A stretch of DNA of 42,157 nucleotides from Promicromonosporaceae bacterium. GTDB lineage: Bacteria; Actinomycetota; Actinomycetes; Actinomycetales; Cellulomonadaceae. The notes beneath the pieces were generated by a model. The model saw only the letters and a list, made by a program, of their open reading frames with translations, did not search any database and had not been told where the DNA came from. The translations under genes and the position numbers were made by a program. Below, in pieces: positions 1 through 8,893 of the stretch; within the stretch, counting starts at the first letter, position 1; every line of letters starts with the position of its first letter. The stretch is taken from positions 1 to 42,157 of the forward strand of contig WRHK01000033.1 in assembly GCA_009783295.1 (NCBI GenBank). The letters run 5' to 3'.

Positions 1-1365
1 GGGCCCGCGCCCCCCGGGGCCGGCGCTTTCTCCCCGCGCGGCGGGCGCGCGTGGTGGGCGGCGCAGGGCGGCCTCTCCCCGTGGATCTGGGACCCCCCGC
101 CCCCCCCGCTCAACAACCAGCGGGTGCAGCCCCCGCCGCTCTACTTCGTGGCGGGCGCTGCCGTCCTCCGTGCCATCCCGGACTGGCAGCACCTGCCGTT
201 CGACCGCGTGTGGATGGTGCTGCGCTGGGTGGGCGTGCTGCTTGCCATGCCCCTGCCCCTGCTCGCCTGGGCGACGGCGCGCCGCCTGCGCCTGCCCGAC
301 CCGCTGCCGCTCGCCGCGGCGGGCGGCGTGGTCGCGATCCCCGAGCTCACCCACCTGCTCTCGGCGGTGGAGAACGACAACCTGCTGGTGCTGCTCGGGG
401 CCACCGCCACGTGGCTGGTGGCGCGTGTGCTCACGGGCGACCGCTCGGTCCGCACCGCGCTGCTCCTGGGCGCCGTGACGTCGTCGGCGCTGCTCACCAA
501 GGGCTTCGCGCTGCTGATGCCCGCCTGGGTGGCCGCCGCGTTCGCCGTCGCCTGGTGGCGGGACCGCCGGGCTGCCGGGGCGCTCCGACGGCACGTGCTG
601 CCCGCCGCGCTCAGCGCGGCCGCGATGCTCCCCGGGCTCGCGTGGTGGGTGCGCAACCTGCTCGTCTACGGCATGCTCCAGCCGCACGGCACCCACGCCG
701 ACCAGGGCTACCTCGCCGAGTCGGGGGCGCACTACACATGGGCCGACGGCGGGAGCGTGTGGCTGGGCAGGCTCACCGAGCGGCTGGTCACGCTGTTCTT
801 CGTGCAGGACCAGGCGGCCCTGCGCCACCACGACCTCGCGTGGTGGGCGGCGCGCGTCGCGCTCGCGGCCCTGGTCGTCGGGGTCGTCGCCGTGCTGGCG
901 CGCGGACCGCTGCGCCGGCTGGACGCCCTGGTGCTGCTGCTGCCCACGGCCGTGCTCGCCGTGCTGGTCGCCCAGGGCTCGTACCAGCAGTTCACCGCGT
1001 TCCGGAACCTCGGCGCGGCCCAGCAGGGGCGCTACCTCTATCTCGGCACCGTCGCGCTCGTCGTCGTGGCCGTCGCCGGGGCCGGCTCGCTGAGCGAGCG
1101 GCTGCGCCGGTGGGTGCCAGCGCTGGTGCTCACTCTGGGCGTCGGGCTCCACGCGGCTTTCCAGGTCGACGCCTGGAAGCTGCTGTGGATGCCGCGCGGG
1201 CCCGCATCCCCCGCCGGCGTCCTCGCCGCCGGGAAGGCGATGGTCGAGCTCCACCCCTTCGGGTGGCCGGCCCTGGCCCCGGCCGCGGCCGTCACGGCCG
1301 CGGCCCTCGTCGCGCTGGCCGTCGTGGCCGTGCGCGCGGGAAGGGTCAGACCGCGCGTCGCTTGA
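1..1365 (+). CDS. DUF2142-type polytopic membrane protein, 5'-truncated by the window edge
   Basis: An open frame without a stop runs from base 1, so the N-terminus is missing and 454 residues remain. The protein is a chain of hydrophobic segments with short polar loops, so it sits in the cytoplasmic membrane. QPPPLYFV (residues 43-50) matches QHPPLYYA in the DUF2142 protein at 4191-5870. Downstream NDNLLVLLGA and GRYLYLGTVAL match SNDTLVTLV and [11 protein letters not shown] of that paralogue. From this I assign it to DUF2142, a family of predicted membrane proteins with a GT-C-like layout found in surface-polysaccharide loci. A role in transferring a lipid-linked sugar outside the membrane is inference. 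Its last 20 bases overlap the end of the convergent whiB gene. Confidence 0.8.
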   Translation, partial: GPAPPGAGAFSPRGGRAWWAAQGGLSPWIWDPPPPPLNNQRVQPPPLYFVAGAAVLRAIPDWQHLPFDRVWMVLRWVGVLLAMPLPLLAWATARRLRLPDPLPLAAAGGVVAIPELTHLLSAVENDNLLVLLGATATWLVARVLTGDRSVRTALLLGAVTSSALLTKGFALLMPAWVAAAFAVAWWRDRRAAGALRRHVLPAALSAAAMLPGLAWWVRNLLVYGMLQPHGTHADQGYLAESGAHYTWADGGSVWLGRLTERLVTLFFVQDQAALRHHDLAWWAARVALAALVVGVVAVLARGPLRRLDALVLLLPTAVLAVLVAQGSYQQFTAFRNLGAAQQGRYLYLGTVALVVVAVAGAGSLSERLRRWVPALVLTLGVGLHAAFQVDAWKLLWMPRGPASPAGVLAAGKAMVELHPFGWPALAPAAAVTAAALVALAVVAVRAGRVRPRVA

Positions 1366-1672
1366 GCTTGCGGCGCTCGCGCTCGGACAGGCCGCCCCAG
1401 ATGCCGAAGCGCTCGTCGTTGGCGAGGGCGTACTCGAGGCACTCCGCCCGGACCTCGCAGCCCGAGCACACGCGCTTGGCCTCGCGGGTGGACCCGCCCT
1501 TCTCCGGGAAGAAGGCCTCAGGGTCGGTCTGCGCACACAGTGCGCGGTCCTGCCAGCCCAGCAGCGCCTCGTCCTCGAGGGGCGTGCCGAACAGCGGCAG
1601 GACGGGGGCGACGCGCTCTGGCGTGCGTCCCACGTCCGACGGGATGACATCGTCTTCGAGCAAGTTCCACAT
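1346..1672 (-). CDS. whiB: WhiB-family iron-sulfur transcriptional regulator (WhiB2/WhmD-like)
   Basis: This 108-residue protein has the full WhiB signature: four cysteines at 46, 69, 72 and 78 (CX22CX2CX5C), which in this family bind a [4Fe-4S] cluster, then GIWGG at 90-94 and a basic tail ERERRKLKRRAV for DNA binding. WhiB proteins act on the housekeeping sigma factor. The WhiB2/WhmD branch controls septation in actinobacteria. Placement in that branch rests on the tail and on the neighbouring TIGR03089 and rhamnose genes; as I recall, mycobacterial whiB2 also lies near rmlD and wbbL. The ATG start is preceded by GGAGGG six bases upstream. A good promoter lies at 1714-1742. The 3' end overlaps the convergent DUF2142 gene by 20 bases. 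Confidence 0.93.
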   Translation of the reverse strand: MWNLLEDDVIPSDVGRTPERVAPVLPLFGTPLEDEALLGWQDRALCAQTDPEAFFPEKGGSTREAKRVCSGCEVRAECLEYALANDERFGIWGGLSERERRKLKRRAV

Positions 1673-1713
1673 GGCTGACCCTCCACGGCTTTTACGGAAA
1701 CCGCATACGTGGA

Positions 1714-1742
1714 ATTACACGCGTGTCTTTCGGACCCGTCAA
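1714..1742 (-). promoter_or_regulatory. Sigma-70-type promoter of whiB
   Basis: Read on the minus strand, TTGACG (1742-1737), a 17-base spacer and TGTAAT (1719-1714) form the best -35/-10 pair I found in the window. Transcription would start near 1707, giving a leader of about 35 bases that includes the GGAGGG ribosome site. Confidence 0.7.
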
Positions 1743-1800
1743 GCCAGAATGTGCTAGCGGGGCGCGAAATCGTCCACGCCGCGCGCAATTCGACGAGGCT

Positions 1801-1806
1801 TATACC
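1801..1806 (+). promoter_or_regulatory. -10 element TATACC of a likely leaderless transcript
   Basis: TATACC ends eight bases before the GTG start at 1815. No ribosome-binding sequence lies between them, so the mRNA probably begins at or within a base or two of the start codon. No clear -35 is seen. Confidence 0.5.
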
Positions 1807-1814
1807 CTGGGCCG

Positions 1815-2576
1815 GTGGACATCGCACCCGGAACGCCGCAATCTGTCGCTCATCTGGTGAAGATCCTGGTCAGAGAGCCAGGCAAGCCGCGCCTGACGTG
1901 GTATGGCGACGACGAACGCGTCGAGCTCTCGGGTGCCGTGCTGGTGAACTGGATGAGCAAGACGGTGAATCTCATCGTCGAGGAGTTCGACGCCGGCCCG
2001 GGCTGGCGCTGCCTGATCGACCTGCCCCCGCACTGGCGCACGGCGATTTGGGCTCTGGCCGCGTGGCGTACCGGAGGAACCGTTCTTCTGCCCGGTCCGG
2101 AGGGTCTGGCACCGGACGGCCGGGCCGCCGACGCCGCCGTCACGAACACCCCGGCAGGTCAGGCGCGCGACGTCGTCGCGGTCGCACTGCCCGCGCTCGC
2201 GCGCCGGTTCGACGGCGACCTGCCGCCCGGCGCCACCGACGCCGCCGCGGCCGTCATGACGTACGCGGACCAGATCCTCTACGCGCCCGAGCCCGACCCG
2301 TCGGAGCCGGCGGTGCTCGCGCCCGCCGGCAGCGCGCCGGTCCAGGCGGTGCTGCACGGGGACCTGGCCGCCTGGGCCGCCGGCGCCGCGCCGGTCTCGG
2401 GCGCCCGCACCCTGGTGGACGGGCGGCTCCCGGTGCTCGACGTGCTGCGGACGATGCTCGGCGTCTGGCTCACGGGCGGCTCGGTGGTGCTCACCTCGCC
2501 GGGGATGGCCGCCGCGCTGGAGGCGGACCCTGCCCGCCGCGAGCGCCTGGTCGCTCAGGAGGCGATCACGGCCTGA
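1815..2576 (+). CDS. TIGR03089 family protein (N-terminal fragment-like relative of AMP-binding enzymes)
   Basis: The 253-residue product begins with GTG (MDIAPGTPQS...) and matches my memory of TIGR03089, an actinobacterial family of about 250 residues that resembles the N-terminal part of acyl/aryl-CoA ligases but lacks the adenylate-forming core motifs. Visible landmarks are KPRLTWYGDDERVELSG near the N-terminus, then LSGAVLVNWMSKTVNLI and GWRCLIDLPPHWRTAIWALA. There is no signal peptide, so it should be cytosolic. Its function is unknown, and I see no catalytic residues that would let me name a reaction. In actinobacteria it commonly sits near rhamnose and WhiB2 genes, as here. It appears leaderless. 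Its stop overlaps the end of the convergent gene at 2566-4194 by 11 bases. Confidence 0.82.
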   Translation: MDIAPGTPQSVAHLVKILVREPGKPRLTWYGDDERVELSGAVLVNWMSKTVNLIVEEFDAGPGWRCLIDLPPHWRTAIWALAAWRTGGTVLLPGPEGLAPDGRAADAAVTNTPAGQARDVVAVALPALARRFDGDLPPGATDAAAAVMTYADQILYAPEPDPSEPAVLAPAGSAPVQAVLHGDLAAWAAGAAPVSGARTLVDGRLPVLDVLRTMLGVWLTGGSVVLTSPGMAAALEADPARRERLVAQEAITA

Positions 2577-4194
2577 GCTCGGGCACACGGTCCGCGCCCA
2601 CCGCGAAGACGGCGCGGACCGTGACCGCCACGGCGCCGAGCGCGACGACGCCGCACGTGATCACCACCGCGAGCAGCACGCCAGGTGACACGGGGCTCCA
2701 CCCGGCCCAGCGGGTGGCCGCGTCCGCGAGCGTGTCGTGCGGCCCGCGGTAGAAGGCCACGAAGGCCCACACGATCCCGGCCGCGCCGGCGATGAGGGCG
2801 AGCGAGGCCACGACGGCGAGCGTGACGCGGGCCCGCGACTCGCGGTGCCGGGCGGCGTGCCACAGCGCGACCGCGAGCAGCGCCCCCAGCGCCGTGAGGC
2901 CGCCGTACACGTACCGCCCGTGGAGGGCGACCAGCACGTGAGTCCGGGACCAGAACTGCCACGCGTTGAAGATGACTCCGACCGTGAGCCCCATCGGCAG
3001 CCCGGCGAGGACGACAGCGCCCCGGCGAGCGCCCCGCACGGCGAGCGCGACCAGCCCGGCGACAGCCAGCACGACCGACCCGGCCCACACGAGCCGCAGA
3101 TCGAGGGGCACCTCGAGCCAGGAGAGGTGACCCCAGAAGGACTGCGCCACGCGGCGCAGGGCGCGCGGGACCATCTGGTTGCCCGGCACCGTGGCGAGGT
3201 TCGAGACGTCGCGCGGCAGGCCGACGGGCTGCACAGCACCGGTGGTCAGCACGTTGCGGGCCCACCACCAGCCACCCGCGGCCAGGCCGACGGCGAGCGC
3301 CGTCGCGCACCGCGCGGCGCGATGCCAGAACGTGCCCCGCCACGCGAGGCGCCAGGGCCTTACGACCGAGCCCGGCCACGGCGCGAGCGCGTACGCAGCG
3401 ACGATGCCCGGCACCGCGAACGCCGGCATGACCTTGCCGAGCAGCCCGAGCCCCAGTGCGACACCCAGCCCGGCGGCGGTGCGCCAGCGCGTGTCGCCCG
3501 TGACCACCCGCACGCTGAGCCAGATCACGACGGCGCACGCAAGCACCACGAGCGCGTCGTTGTTGGCGGCGCCGAGGATGTTGCCGACCTCGGGAACGAA
3601 CAGCGGGAACGGCGCCGCGACCAGGGCGGCGGGCCAGGACCCGGTCAACCGCCGCGCAGCGGCGGCAGCGAAGGGCACCGCGGCCACGAGCATCGCGACG
3701 TCCATGAGGCGCAGCGCGAGCAGCGCCTGGTCCCAGCGGGCGTGCGCGAGCCCCGTGACCCGCAGCATCGCCGCGCCGACGGCGTACCAGCCGGGCGGGT
3801 GCTGCGTCATCTGGTCGACGACGGCGTCCGAGGGGACGGGCGTGGGCGGGAGCGCGTTGGCGGCGTCGATGCGCGTGCGATCGGCGCGCACGGACGGCGT
3901 GATGTCGACGAGCTGCGGCTGGTCGGGGCGCTTGTAGTGGCGGCCGGGCAGGTCGCCGGGCCAGCCCGCCTCCTTCTCCGCCTGGTCGATCAGGGGCGCG
4001 ACGTACGCGTGCCCGGGCGCCGGCCAGCCGCCACCGTAGGCCAGGCGGAGCACCGAGTTGAAGTGCGTCTGCTCGTCCGGCGAGCGGAACGCCGGGTTGA
4101 GCAGGGCCCAGACAGTGCCCCAGGCCGCGACCAGCAGCATGAGCGCGGCGAGCACGCGACGCCACGTGCTGTCGCGGTCCACGCGTGCGGTCAT
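2566..4194 (-). CDS. DUF2142-family polytopic membrane protein
   Basis: This 542-residue membrane protein has an N-terminal transmembrane helix, then the extracytoplasmic signature RSPDEQTHFNSVLRLAYGGG (around residues 37-56), a long hydrophilic loop ending in [16 protein letters not shown], and a succession of hydrophobic helices. The acidic pair in PDE is in the place where GT-C glycosyltransferases keep their catalytic acid, but that equivalence is inference. The ATG start was chosen because it overlaps the upstream gene's stop in ATGA (4191-4194), giving translational coupling; a longer open frame upstream is only the shadow of that gene. It is the second gene of a two-gene minus-strand operon of DUF2142 paralogues. 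The likely job is adding a lipid-linked sugar to the wall polysaccharide on the outer face. Confidence 0.86.
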   Translation of the reverse strand: MTARVDRDSTWRRVLAALMLLVAAWGTVWALLNPAFRSPDEQTHFNSVLRLAYGGGWPAPGHAYVAPLIDQAEKEAGWPGDLPGRHYKRPDQPQLVDITPSVRADRTRIDAANALPPTPVPSDAVVDQMTQHPPGWYAVGAAMLRVTGLAHARWDQALLALRLMDVAMLVAAVPFAAAAARRLTGSWPAALVAAPFPLFVPEVGNILGAANNDALVVLACAVVIWLSVRVVTGDTRWRTAAGLGVALGLGLLGKVMPAFAVPGIVAAYALAPWPGSVVRPWRLAWRGTFWHRAARCATALAVGLAAGGWWWARNVLTTGAVQPVGLPRDVSNLATVPGNQMVPRALRRVAQSFWGHLSWLEVPLDLRLVWAGSVVLAVAGLVALAVRGARRGAVVLAGLPMGLTVGVIFNAWQFWSRTHVLVALHGRYVYGGLTALGALLAVALWHAARHRESRARVTLAVVASLALIAGAAGIVWAFVAFYRGPHDTLADAATRWAGWSPVSPGVLLAVVITCGVVALGAVAVTVRAVFAVGADRVPELRP

Positions 4195-5870
4195 GGCTGC
4201 CTGTCCTCCGTGCCCTCTGTCGCCGGGCGGCGCAGGGGCCGCGCCGGGCGCCAGTGTGGCACAGCGAGGGCACCGCGAAGCGCCGCGCGGCGGGCCTCCG
4301 ACGCCTGTCGCGCCGTGATGACGAGCGCGACCAACGCGACCACCGCGGTGAGCGCCGGGACCAGCCACAACCAGACCGGTCCGACCGGCGCGAGCAGCTC
4401 CCAGCGCTGCCACGCCTGGGCAAACGACCAGCCGGGCGCCCGGTAGAAGCCGGTGAACCCGAGCCGGGCCCCGTAGGCGTTGACGGCCACCGCGAGCGCC
4501 AGCACGCCGGGTACCGCCCACCACGTCCGGGCGCCTGCGCCGCACACGCGATGGACCGCGACGGCGACCACGACGGCCAGCGCGACGAGCCCCGCGAAGA
4601 GGTACCGACCCTGGACCCCCACGAGCTGGCCGTGCTCCCGGTAGTAGCCCCACGCGTTGCCGATGACGGCGACGAGCAGCAGGGTCGGCAGCGCCAGCAA
4701 CGTGGCGACCGCGCGCCGAGAGCCTCGCACGCTCAGCGCGAAGGCCCCGAGCACCAGCACCAGCACCGTCGCCGTCAGCCAGAACGTCTCCGGCGTGCGC
4801 AGGTCCAGCCACCCGAAGTCACCGAAGAACGACAGCGCGACGCTGCGCCACGCGATCATGAGGTACCGGCCGAACCCGTGCGGCAGGAGGTCGAGCGGCA
4901 CGCGGTCCAGCCCGACGGGCTGCACGGCGCCGTACAGGACCAGGTTCCGCACCCACCACCACCCGCCGACGCACGCGGCGACGCCGCCCATCAGCAGCAC
5001 GCGCACCGCGTCACCACCCAGCCCTCGCCAGCGCCGCGTCGTCCCCGCGCCGAGGGCCCCGGCGGGCGAGAGCACGTAGGCGAGCGCGACCACCGGCAGC
5101 AGGAACGCCGCCATCACCTTGGTGAGCAGCCCGACGCCGATCACCGCCCCGATCAGGGTGGCGGTGCGCAGCCGCCGGTCGCCCGTGAGCACACGCACTG
5201 CCAACGCGGTGACAACACCGGCCACCAGCGTCACGAGGGTGTCGTTGCTGACCGCGCCGAAGATGTGCCCCACCTGCGGCGACAGGAGCGGGACGAGCGC
5301 CGCGACGGCGCCGGCGGCCCGGGAGCCGGTCAGGCGGCGCGCCGACCAGGACGCCAGCGGCACGAGCGGCGCGAGCAACGCGACATCCAGCAGCCGCAGC
5401 GCGAGCAGCTGCTGGTCCCAGCGCGCGTCCGCCAGCCCGGTGACGTGCAGCAGCCCCGCACCCAGCGCGTAGTAGAGCGGCGGGTGCTGGGTCATCTGGT
5501 CGACGTCGCCCGGCTCGGTGGCCGGACGGTCGGGGAGCGCCGTCGCGCGGCTGACGCGGGCACGCTCGGCCCGCGGCACGATCTGCGCGTCCGAGAGCTG
5601 CGGCACGCCCGGCCGGTCCTGCCATCGGCCGGGCACGTCGGTCGCGAGTGCGACGTCGACGCGCGCCCGCTGCACCGCCGGCGAGAGCACGGCCTCCCCA
5701 GGCCTCGGCCAGCCCCCGCCATACGCGATCCGCAGCACGCTGTTGAGATGCTGCGGCTCGTCGGGCGCTCGGAGCGGCGGCGTGAGCAGTGCCCACGTGG
5801 CGGCCACACCGATCGCTAGCAGGGCCAGCACGACGTCGGTGCGCCGGCGACCGGGCAGATCCATGGGCAT
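4191..5870 (-). CDS. DUF2142-family polytopic membrane protein
   Basis: A 559-residue paralogue of the next gene (2566-4194), carrying the same blocks: [20 protein letters not shown] after the first helix, [16 protein letters not shown] at the end of the first outer loop, then SNDTLVTLV and [11 protein letters not shown]. The start is uncertain: ATG codons at 5870 ([10 protein letters not shown]) and 5864 are both possible and neither has a strong ribosome site; the frame stays open a little further upstream. A TACAAC hexamer at 5886-5881 would give an almost leaderless mRNA from 5870. It heads the operon and overlaps the next gene by four bases. Two adjacent paralogues suggest two distinct donor or acceptor specificities (inference). 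Confidence 0.85.
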   Translation of the reverse strand: MPMDLPGRRRTDVVLALLAIGVAATWALLTPPLRAPDEPQHLNSVLRIAYGGGWPRPGEAVLSPAVQRARVDVALATDVPGRWQDRPGVPQLSDAQIVPRAERARVSRATALPDRPATEPGDVDQMTQHPPLYYALGAGLLHVTGLADARWDQQLLALRLLDVALLAPLVPLASWSARRLTGSRAAGAVAALVPLLSPQVGHIFGAVSNDTLVTLVAGVVTALAVRVLTGDRRLRTATLIGAVIGVGLLTKVMAAFLLPVVALAYVLSPAGALGAGTTRRWRGLGGDAVRVLLMGGVAACVGGWWWVRNLVLYGAVQPVGLDRVPLDLLPHGFGRYLMIAWRSVALSFFGDFGWLDLRTPETFWLTATVLVLVLGAFALSVRGSRRAVATLLALPTLLLVAVIGNAWGYYREHGQLVGVQGRYLFAGLVALAVVVAVAVHRVCGAGARTWWAVPGVLALAVAVNAYGARLGFTGFYRAPGWSFAQAWQRWELLAPVGPVWLWLVPALTAVVALVALVITARQASEARRAALRGALAVPHWRPARPLRRPATEGTEDRQP

Positions 5871-5953
5871 AGTCTGCCCGGTTGTAGGTGCGCTCCCGCA
5901 GAACGTCTCCCGACGTCTCACCGCACACCCACCATCAGCGCAGGCTGGACCGC

Positions 5954-5959
5954 TAGGCT
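5954..5959 (+). promoter_or_regulatory. -10 element TAGGCT of a likely leaderless transcript
   Basis: TAGGCT ends nine bases before the ATG at 5969, with no ribosome-binding sequence between. It resembles the elements before 26515, 28638 and 9778. Confidence 0.45.
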
Positions 5960-5968
5960 CGCGTCTCG

Positions 5969-6883
5969 ATGTCAGAGTTCCCGCACCCCGACCAGCCCGC
6001 CGCCCCCGCGGGCCCCCCAGCCGTCCGCATCGTGTGCGTCGTCTACAACCCGGGACCCGAGCTGCGCTCGTTCGCCAAGACGCTGGCGCAGGCGACGTAC
6101 CGGCCGTACGAGCTGGTGGTCGTGGACAACGGCGACCCCACCGACGTGGTACGGGAGCTCGCCGCTGCCGGCGCGACCGTGCTGCGACACCCGGGCGGGA
6201 ACGTCGGCTACGGCACCGCCGCCAACCTCGGCGCGGCGGACTCCGCCGCGCCGTGGGTCGTCGTCGCCAACCCGGACGTCGAGTGGGAGCCCGGGTCGCT
6301 CGACCTGCTCATCGAGGCGGGCGACGCCGACCCGCTTGCCGGGAGCCTCGGCCCACGCATCCTCAACACCGACGGCACCACATACCCGTCGGCGAGGGCC
6401 TTGCCCTCGCTCTCCGTCGGGATCGGCCACGCGCTGCTCCACACGGTGTGGCCGGGCAACCCGTGGTCGCGCGAGTACCGGCAGGCCGAGGCCACGGTCG
6501 GGGCGACGGAGCCCCGCCCCGTCGGCTGGCTCTCCGGTGCGTGCCTGGTGCTGCGCCCCGACGCGTTTGCGCAGGTGGGCGGGTTCGACGAGCGGTACTT
6601 CATGTTCTTCGAGGACGTCGACCTGGGAGACCGGCTCGGCAAGGCGGGCTGGCGCAACGTCTACGTTCCCGGCGCGCAGGTCACGCACGTGCAGGGCGTC
6701 TCGTGGAAGCACTCCCCCGCGCCGATGATCCGCGCGCACCACGCGAGCGCGAAGCAGTACCTGTTCGACCGGTGGGGCGCTTGGTGGCAGGCGCCCGTGC
6801 GGCTCGCGATCGGCGTCGGGCTGTGGGTGCGCGAACGCGTCGAGGTCACCCTGGCCGGCTGGGAGCGGCGCAGGTCGCACTAG
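5969..6883 (+). CDS. GT2 glycosyltransferase, WbbL-like (probable rhamnosyltransferase)
   Basis: This 304-residue soluble enzyme has a GT-A fold: [10 protein letters not shown] at 21-30, VVDNGD at 51-56, the metal/nucleotide-binding NPDV in place of a strict DXD at 101-104, and [20 protein letters not shown] at 204-223, which holds the usual base region (ED). This ending and the size fit WbbL-type rhamnosyltransferases, which add rhamnose to a polyprenyl-diphospho-GlcNAc carrier. The call is strengthened by rmlA starting 41 bases downstream and by the nearby whiB/TIGR03089 pair. The acceptor cannot be read from sequence. The start ATG lies just after a -10-like TAGGCT and has no ribosome site, so it is probably leaderless. 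It acts at the inner face of the membrane. Confidence 0.88.
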   Translation: MSEFPHPDQPAAPAGPPAVRIVCVVYNPGPELRSFAKTLAQATYRPYELVVVDNGDPTDVVRELAAAGATVLRHPGGNVGYGTAANLGAADSAAPWVVVANPDVEWEPGSLDLLIEAGDADPLAGSLGPRILNTDGTTYPSARALPSLSVGIGHALLHTVWPGNPWSREYRQAEATVGATEPRPVGWLSGACLVLRPDAFAQVGGFDERYFMFFEDVDLGDRLGKAGWRNVYVPGAQVTHVQGVSWKHSPAPMIRAHHASAKQYLFDRWGAWWQAPVRLAIGVGLWVRERVEVTLAGWERRRSH

Positions 6884-6910
6884 CGACCGGCACCCGCTCG
6901 CGCAGTCGGG

Positions 6911-6916
6911 CACAAT
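6911..6916 (+). promoter_or_regulatory. -10-like element CACAAT before rmlA
   Basis: CACAAT ends eight bases before the rmlA ATG at 6925. Spacing matches the other leaderless-type sites of the window. A weak GGGG lies between, so ribosome-site-dependent initiation by read-through from the upstream gene is also possible. Confidence 0.35.
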
Positions 6917-6924
6917 GGGGCACC

Positions 6925-7788
6925 ATGCGCGGAATCATCCTGGCCGGCGGCTCCGGCACCCGGCTCCACCCGATCACCATGGGCGTGAGCAAGCAGCTCG
7001 TCCCGGTCTACGACAAGCCGATGATCTACTACCCGCTCTCGACGCTCATCGCGGCGGGGATCCGGGACATCCTGATCATCACCACCCCGCACGACGCGGA
7101 GCAGTTCCGCCGCCTGCTCGGTGACGGCTCGCAGTTCGGCGTCAACCTTGAGTTCACGGTACAGGCGGAGCCCAACGGGCTCGCGCAGGCGTTCGTGCTC
7201 GGCGCCGACTTCGTGGGCACCGACAACGCAGCCCTCGTCCTCGGCGACAACATCTTCTACGGCCCTGGCCTCGGCACCCGCCTCACCCGGTTCGCCGACA
7301 TCGACGGGGGCGCCGTGTTCGCCTACCACGTGTCCGACCCCACGGCCTACGGCGTCGTCGAGTTCGACGCCGACTTCAAGGCGGTCTCCCTCGAGGAGAA
7401 GCCGACGCAGCCCAAGTCGAACTACGCCGTGCCCGGCCTGTACTTCTACGACAACGACGTCGTGGAGATCGCCAAGAACCTCAAGCCCTCCGCGCGCGGC
7501 GAGTACGAGATCACCGACGTGAACCGCCACTACCTCGAGGCCGGCAAGCTCCAGGTCGAGGTGCTGCCGCGAGGCACCGCGTGGCTCGACACCGGCACGT
7601 TCGACTCGCTGCTCGAGGCGTCGGACTTCGTCCGCACCGTCGAGCACCGCCAGGGCCTCAAGATCGGCTCGCCGGAGGAGGTTGCGTGGCGCCGCGGCTT
7701 CCTGTCCGACGACGACCTGCGCGCCCGTGCGGAGGGGCTCGTCAAGTCGGGCTACGGCACGTACCTGCTGGGACTGCTCGACCACTGA
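6925..7788 (+). CDS. rmlA: Glucose-1-phosphate thymidylyltransferase RmlA
   Basis: RmlA joins dTTP and glucose-1-phosphate to give dTDP-glucose, the first and feedback-regulated step of dTDP-L-rhamnose synthesis in the cytosol. The 287-residue length is normal for the family. The nucleotidyltransferase motif GGSGTRL is at 8-14, the sugar-phosphate loop [11 protein letters not shown] at 23-33, the metal-binding VLGDNIFYG follows in the middle, and [20 protein letters not shown] marks the sugar-binding region. The ATG at 6925 is the natural start (MRGIILAGG); the long open frame upstream is noise. It lies 41 bases after the GT2 gene. rmlC and rmlD follow within 3 kb but are separated from it by a secreted-protein gene. 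rmlB is absent from the window. Confidence 0.97.
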   Translation: MRGIILAGGSGTRLHPITMGVSKQLVPVYDKPMIYYPLSTLIAAGIRDILIITTPHDAEQFRRLLGDGSQFGVNLEFTVQAEPNGLAQAFVLGADFVGTDNAALVLGDNIFYGPGLGTRLTRFADIDGGAVFAYHVSDPTAYGVVEFDADFKAVSLEEKPTQPKSNYAVPGLYFYDNDVVEIAKNLKPSARGEYEITDVNRHYLEAGKLQVEVLPRGTAWLDTGTFDSLLEASDFVRTVEHRQGLKIGSPEEVAWRRGFLSDDDLRARAEGLVKSGYGTYLLGLLDH

Positions 7789-7797
7789 TTTTCACCC

Positions 7798-7843
7798 GGG
7801 TGGGTGCCTGAGGCGACCGTGTGTCGGCATCCGGCGCCCACCC
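7798..7843 (+). terminator. Possible hairpin terminator after rmlA
   Basis: GGGTGGGTGCC (7798-7808) and GGCGCCCACCC (7833-7843) can pair over 11 positions with one G-U, with a 24-base loop and no T-run. It sits between rmlA and the next gene, where a terminator is expected, but the long loop makes it weak. Confidence 0.3.
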
Positions 7844-7893
7844 TGCTCCTGTGTAGCGTCGCGGCGCCAGCCCGACACACACCAGGAGCTCCT

Positions 7894-8886
7894 GTGCATC
7901 ACCTGCACCGATTGCTTGCCGCGTCCGCGGCCGCCTGCGTCCTCGTCACCGTGACTTTCGCTTCACCGGCGCTCGCAGACGGACGCGAGGTGGGCGGCAC
8001 GGGACAGCAGTACTTCCTCAACGACGCGTGGAGCGGCACCGCGAACCGCTCGTTCGCCTATGGCCGTGACACCGACCGGGTGTACACCGGCGACTGGGAC
8101 GGAAACGGCACCAACACGCTCGCCGTGCGCCGCGCCAACCAGTACTTCCTGAGCAACTCGCTCGGCGGAGGGGCCGCGGACCAGACGCTCAGCTACGGAA
8201 ACCCCGGCGATGCGGTGCTGGTCGGCGACTGGGACGGAAAGGGCGGCGACACCCTCGCCGTGCGCCGCGGGAACCAGTACTTCCTGCGCAACAGCCTGAC
8301 CAGCGGTGCCGCCGACAAGGTCCTCGGCTACGGCAAGCCGGACGACACCGTGCTGGTCGGCGACTGGAACGGCGACGGCACCGACACCCTCGCCGTCCGC
8401 CGCGGAAACACCTACTACTTCAGCAACTCTCTCAACGGTGGAACGGCCGACGTCGTCCTGTCTTACGGCAAGCCGAGCGACCAGGTCGTCGTCGGCGACT
8501 GGGACGGCGACGGCAAGGACACCCTCACGGTGCGGCGCGGAAACGTCTACTACGTCAGCAACTCGCTCACCTCGAACACCGCCGCGCAACAGATCGCGTA
8601 CGGGAAGCCGACGGACACGGTGCTCGCCGGCGACTGGGACGGCGACGGCAAGGACACCCTCGGCGTGCGCCGTCCCGCGCCGACGCCCCCGCCGGCAGTG
8701 ACGCCCCCGCCGCCGACCAACCCGGGCAACCCGCCCCGGCCGATCTCCCCTGACCTCGACTGCAAGGACTTCGCCACGCAAGCCGAGGCGCAGGCCGCAT
8801 ACGACTACTGGATGGCCGCGACGGGCCGGGACGTCTACAACCTCGACGGAGACCACGACGGGCGGGTCTGCGAGACCCTCCCGTGA
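7894..8886 (+). CDS. Secreted five-repeat (FG-GAP/VCBS-like) protein with C-terminal excalibur domain
   Basis: The product is 330 residues from a GTG with AGGAG five bases upstream; 30 in-frame codons further upstream were left out for that reason. A signal peptide (basic start, hydrophobic stretch, SPALA cleavage site near residue 28) is followed by five tandem units of about 45 residues. Each unit contains YFL/YY, YG, VLVGDWDGDG and DTLAVRRGN. The DXDGDGXXD pattern resembles the calcium loops of FG-GAP beta-propellers. After a Pro/Thr linker comes an excalibur domain (LDCKDFATQAEAQAAY... then LDGDHDGRVCE), a calcium-binding module of actinobacterial surface proteins. No catalytic domain is visible. 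A wall-associated binding role is inference. Its end is seven bases from the convergent end of rmlD. Confidence 0.85.
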   Translation: MHHLHRLLAASAAACVLVTVTFASPALADGREVGGTGQQYFLNDAWSGTANRSFAYGRDTDRVYTGDWDGNGTNTLAVRRANQYFLSNSLGGGAADQTLSYGNPGDAVLVGDWDGKGGDTLAVRRGNQYFLRNSLTSGAADKVLGYGKPDDTVLVGDWNGDGTDTLAVRRGNTYYFSNSLNGGTADVVLSYGKPSDQVVVGDWDGDGKDTLTVRRGNVYYVSNSLTSNTAAQQIAYGKPTDTVLAGDWDGDGKDTLGVRRPAPTPPPAVTPPPPTNPGNPPRPISPDLDCKDFATQAEAQAAYDYWMAATGRDVYNLDGDHDGRVCETLP

Positions 8887-8893
8887 GCTGACA

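Noticed and set aside
51-1757. Long plus-strand frame overlapping the first DUF2142 gene and whiB
   Set aside because: Its translation is Arg/Ala/Pro-rich low-complexity typical of an off-frame reading of GC-rich DNA. The frame starting at base 1 shows real DUF2142 blocks.
2566-4812. Extended N-terminus for the DUF2142 protein
   Set aside because: The extra 206 codons overlap the upstream paralogue in another frame; the ATGA overlap at 4191-4194 marks the true start.
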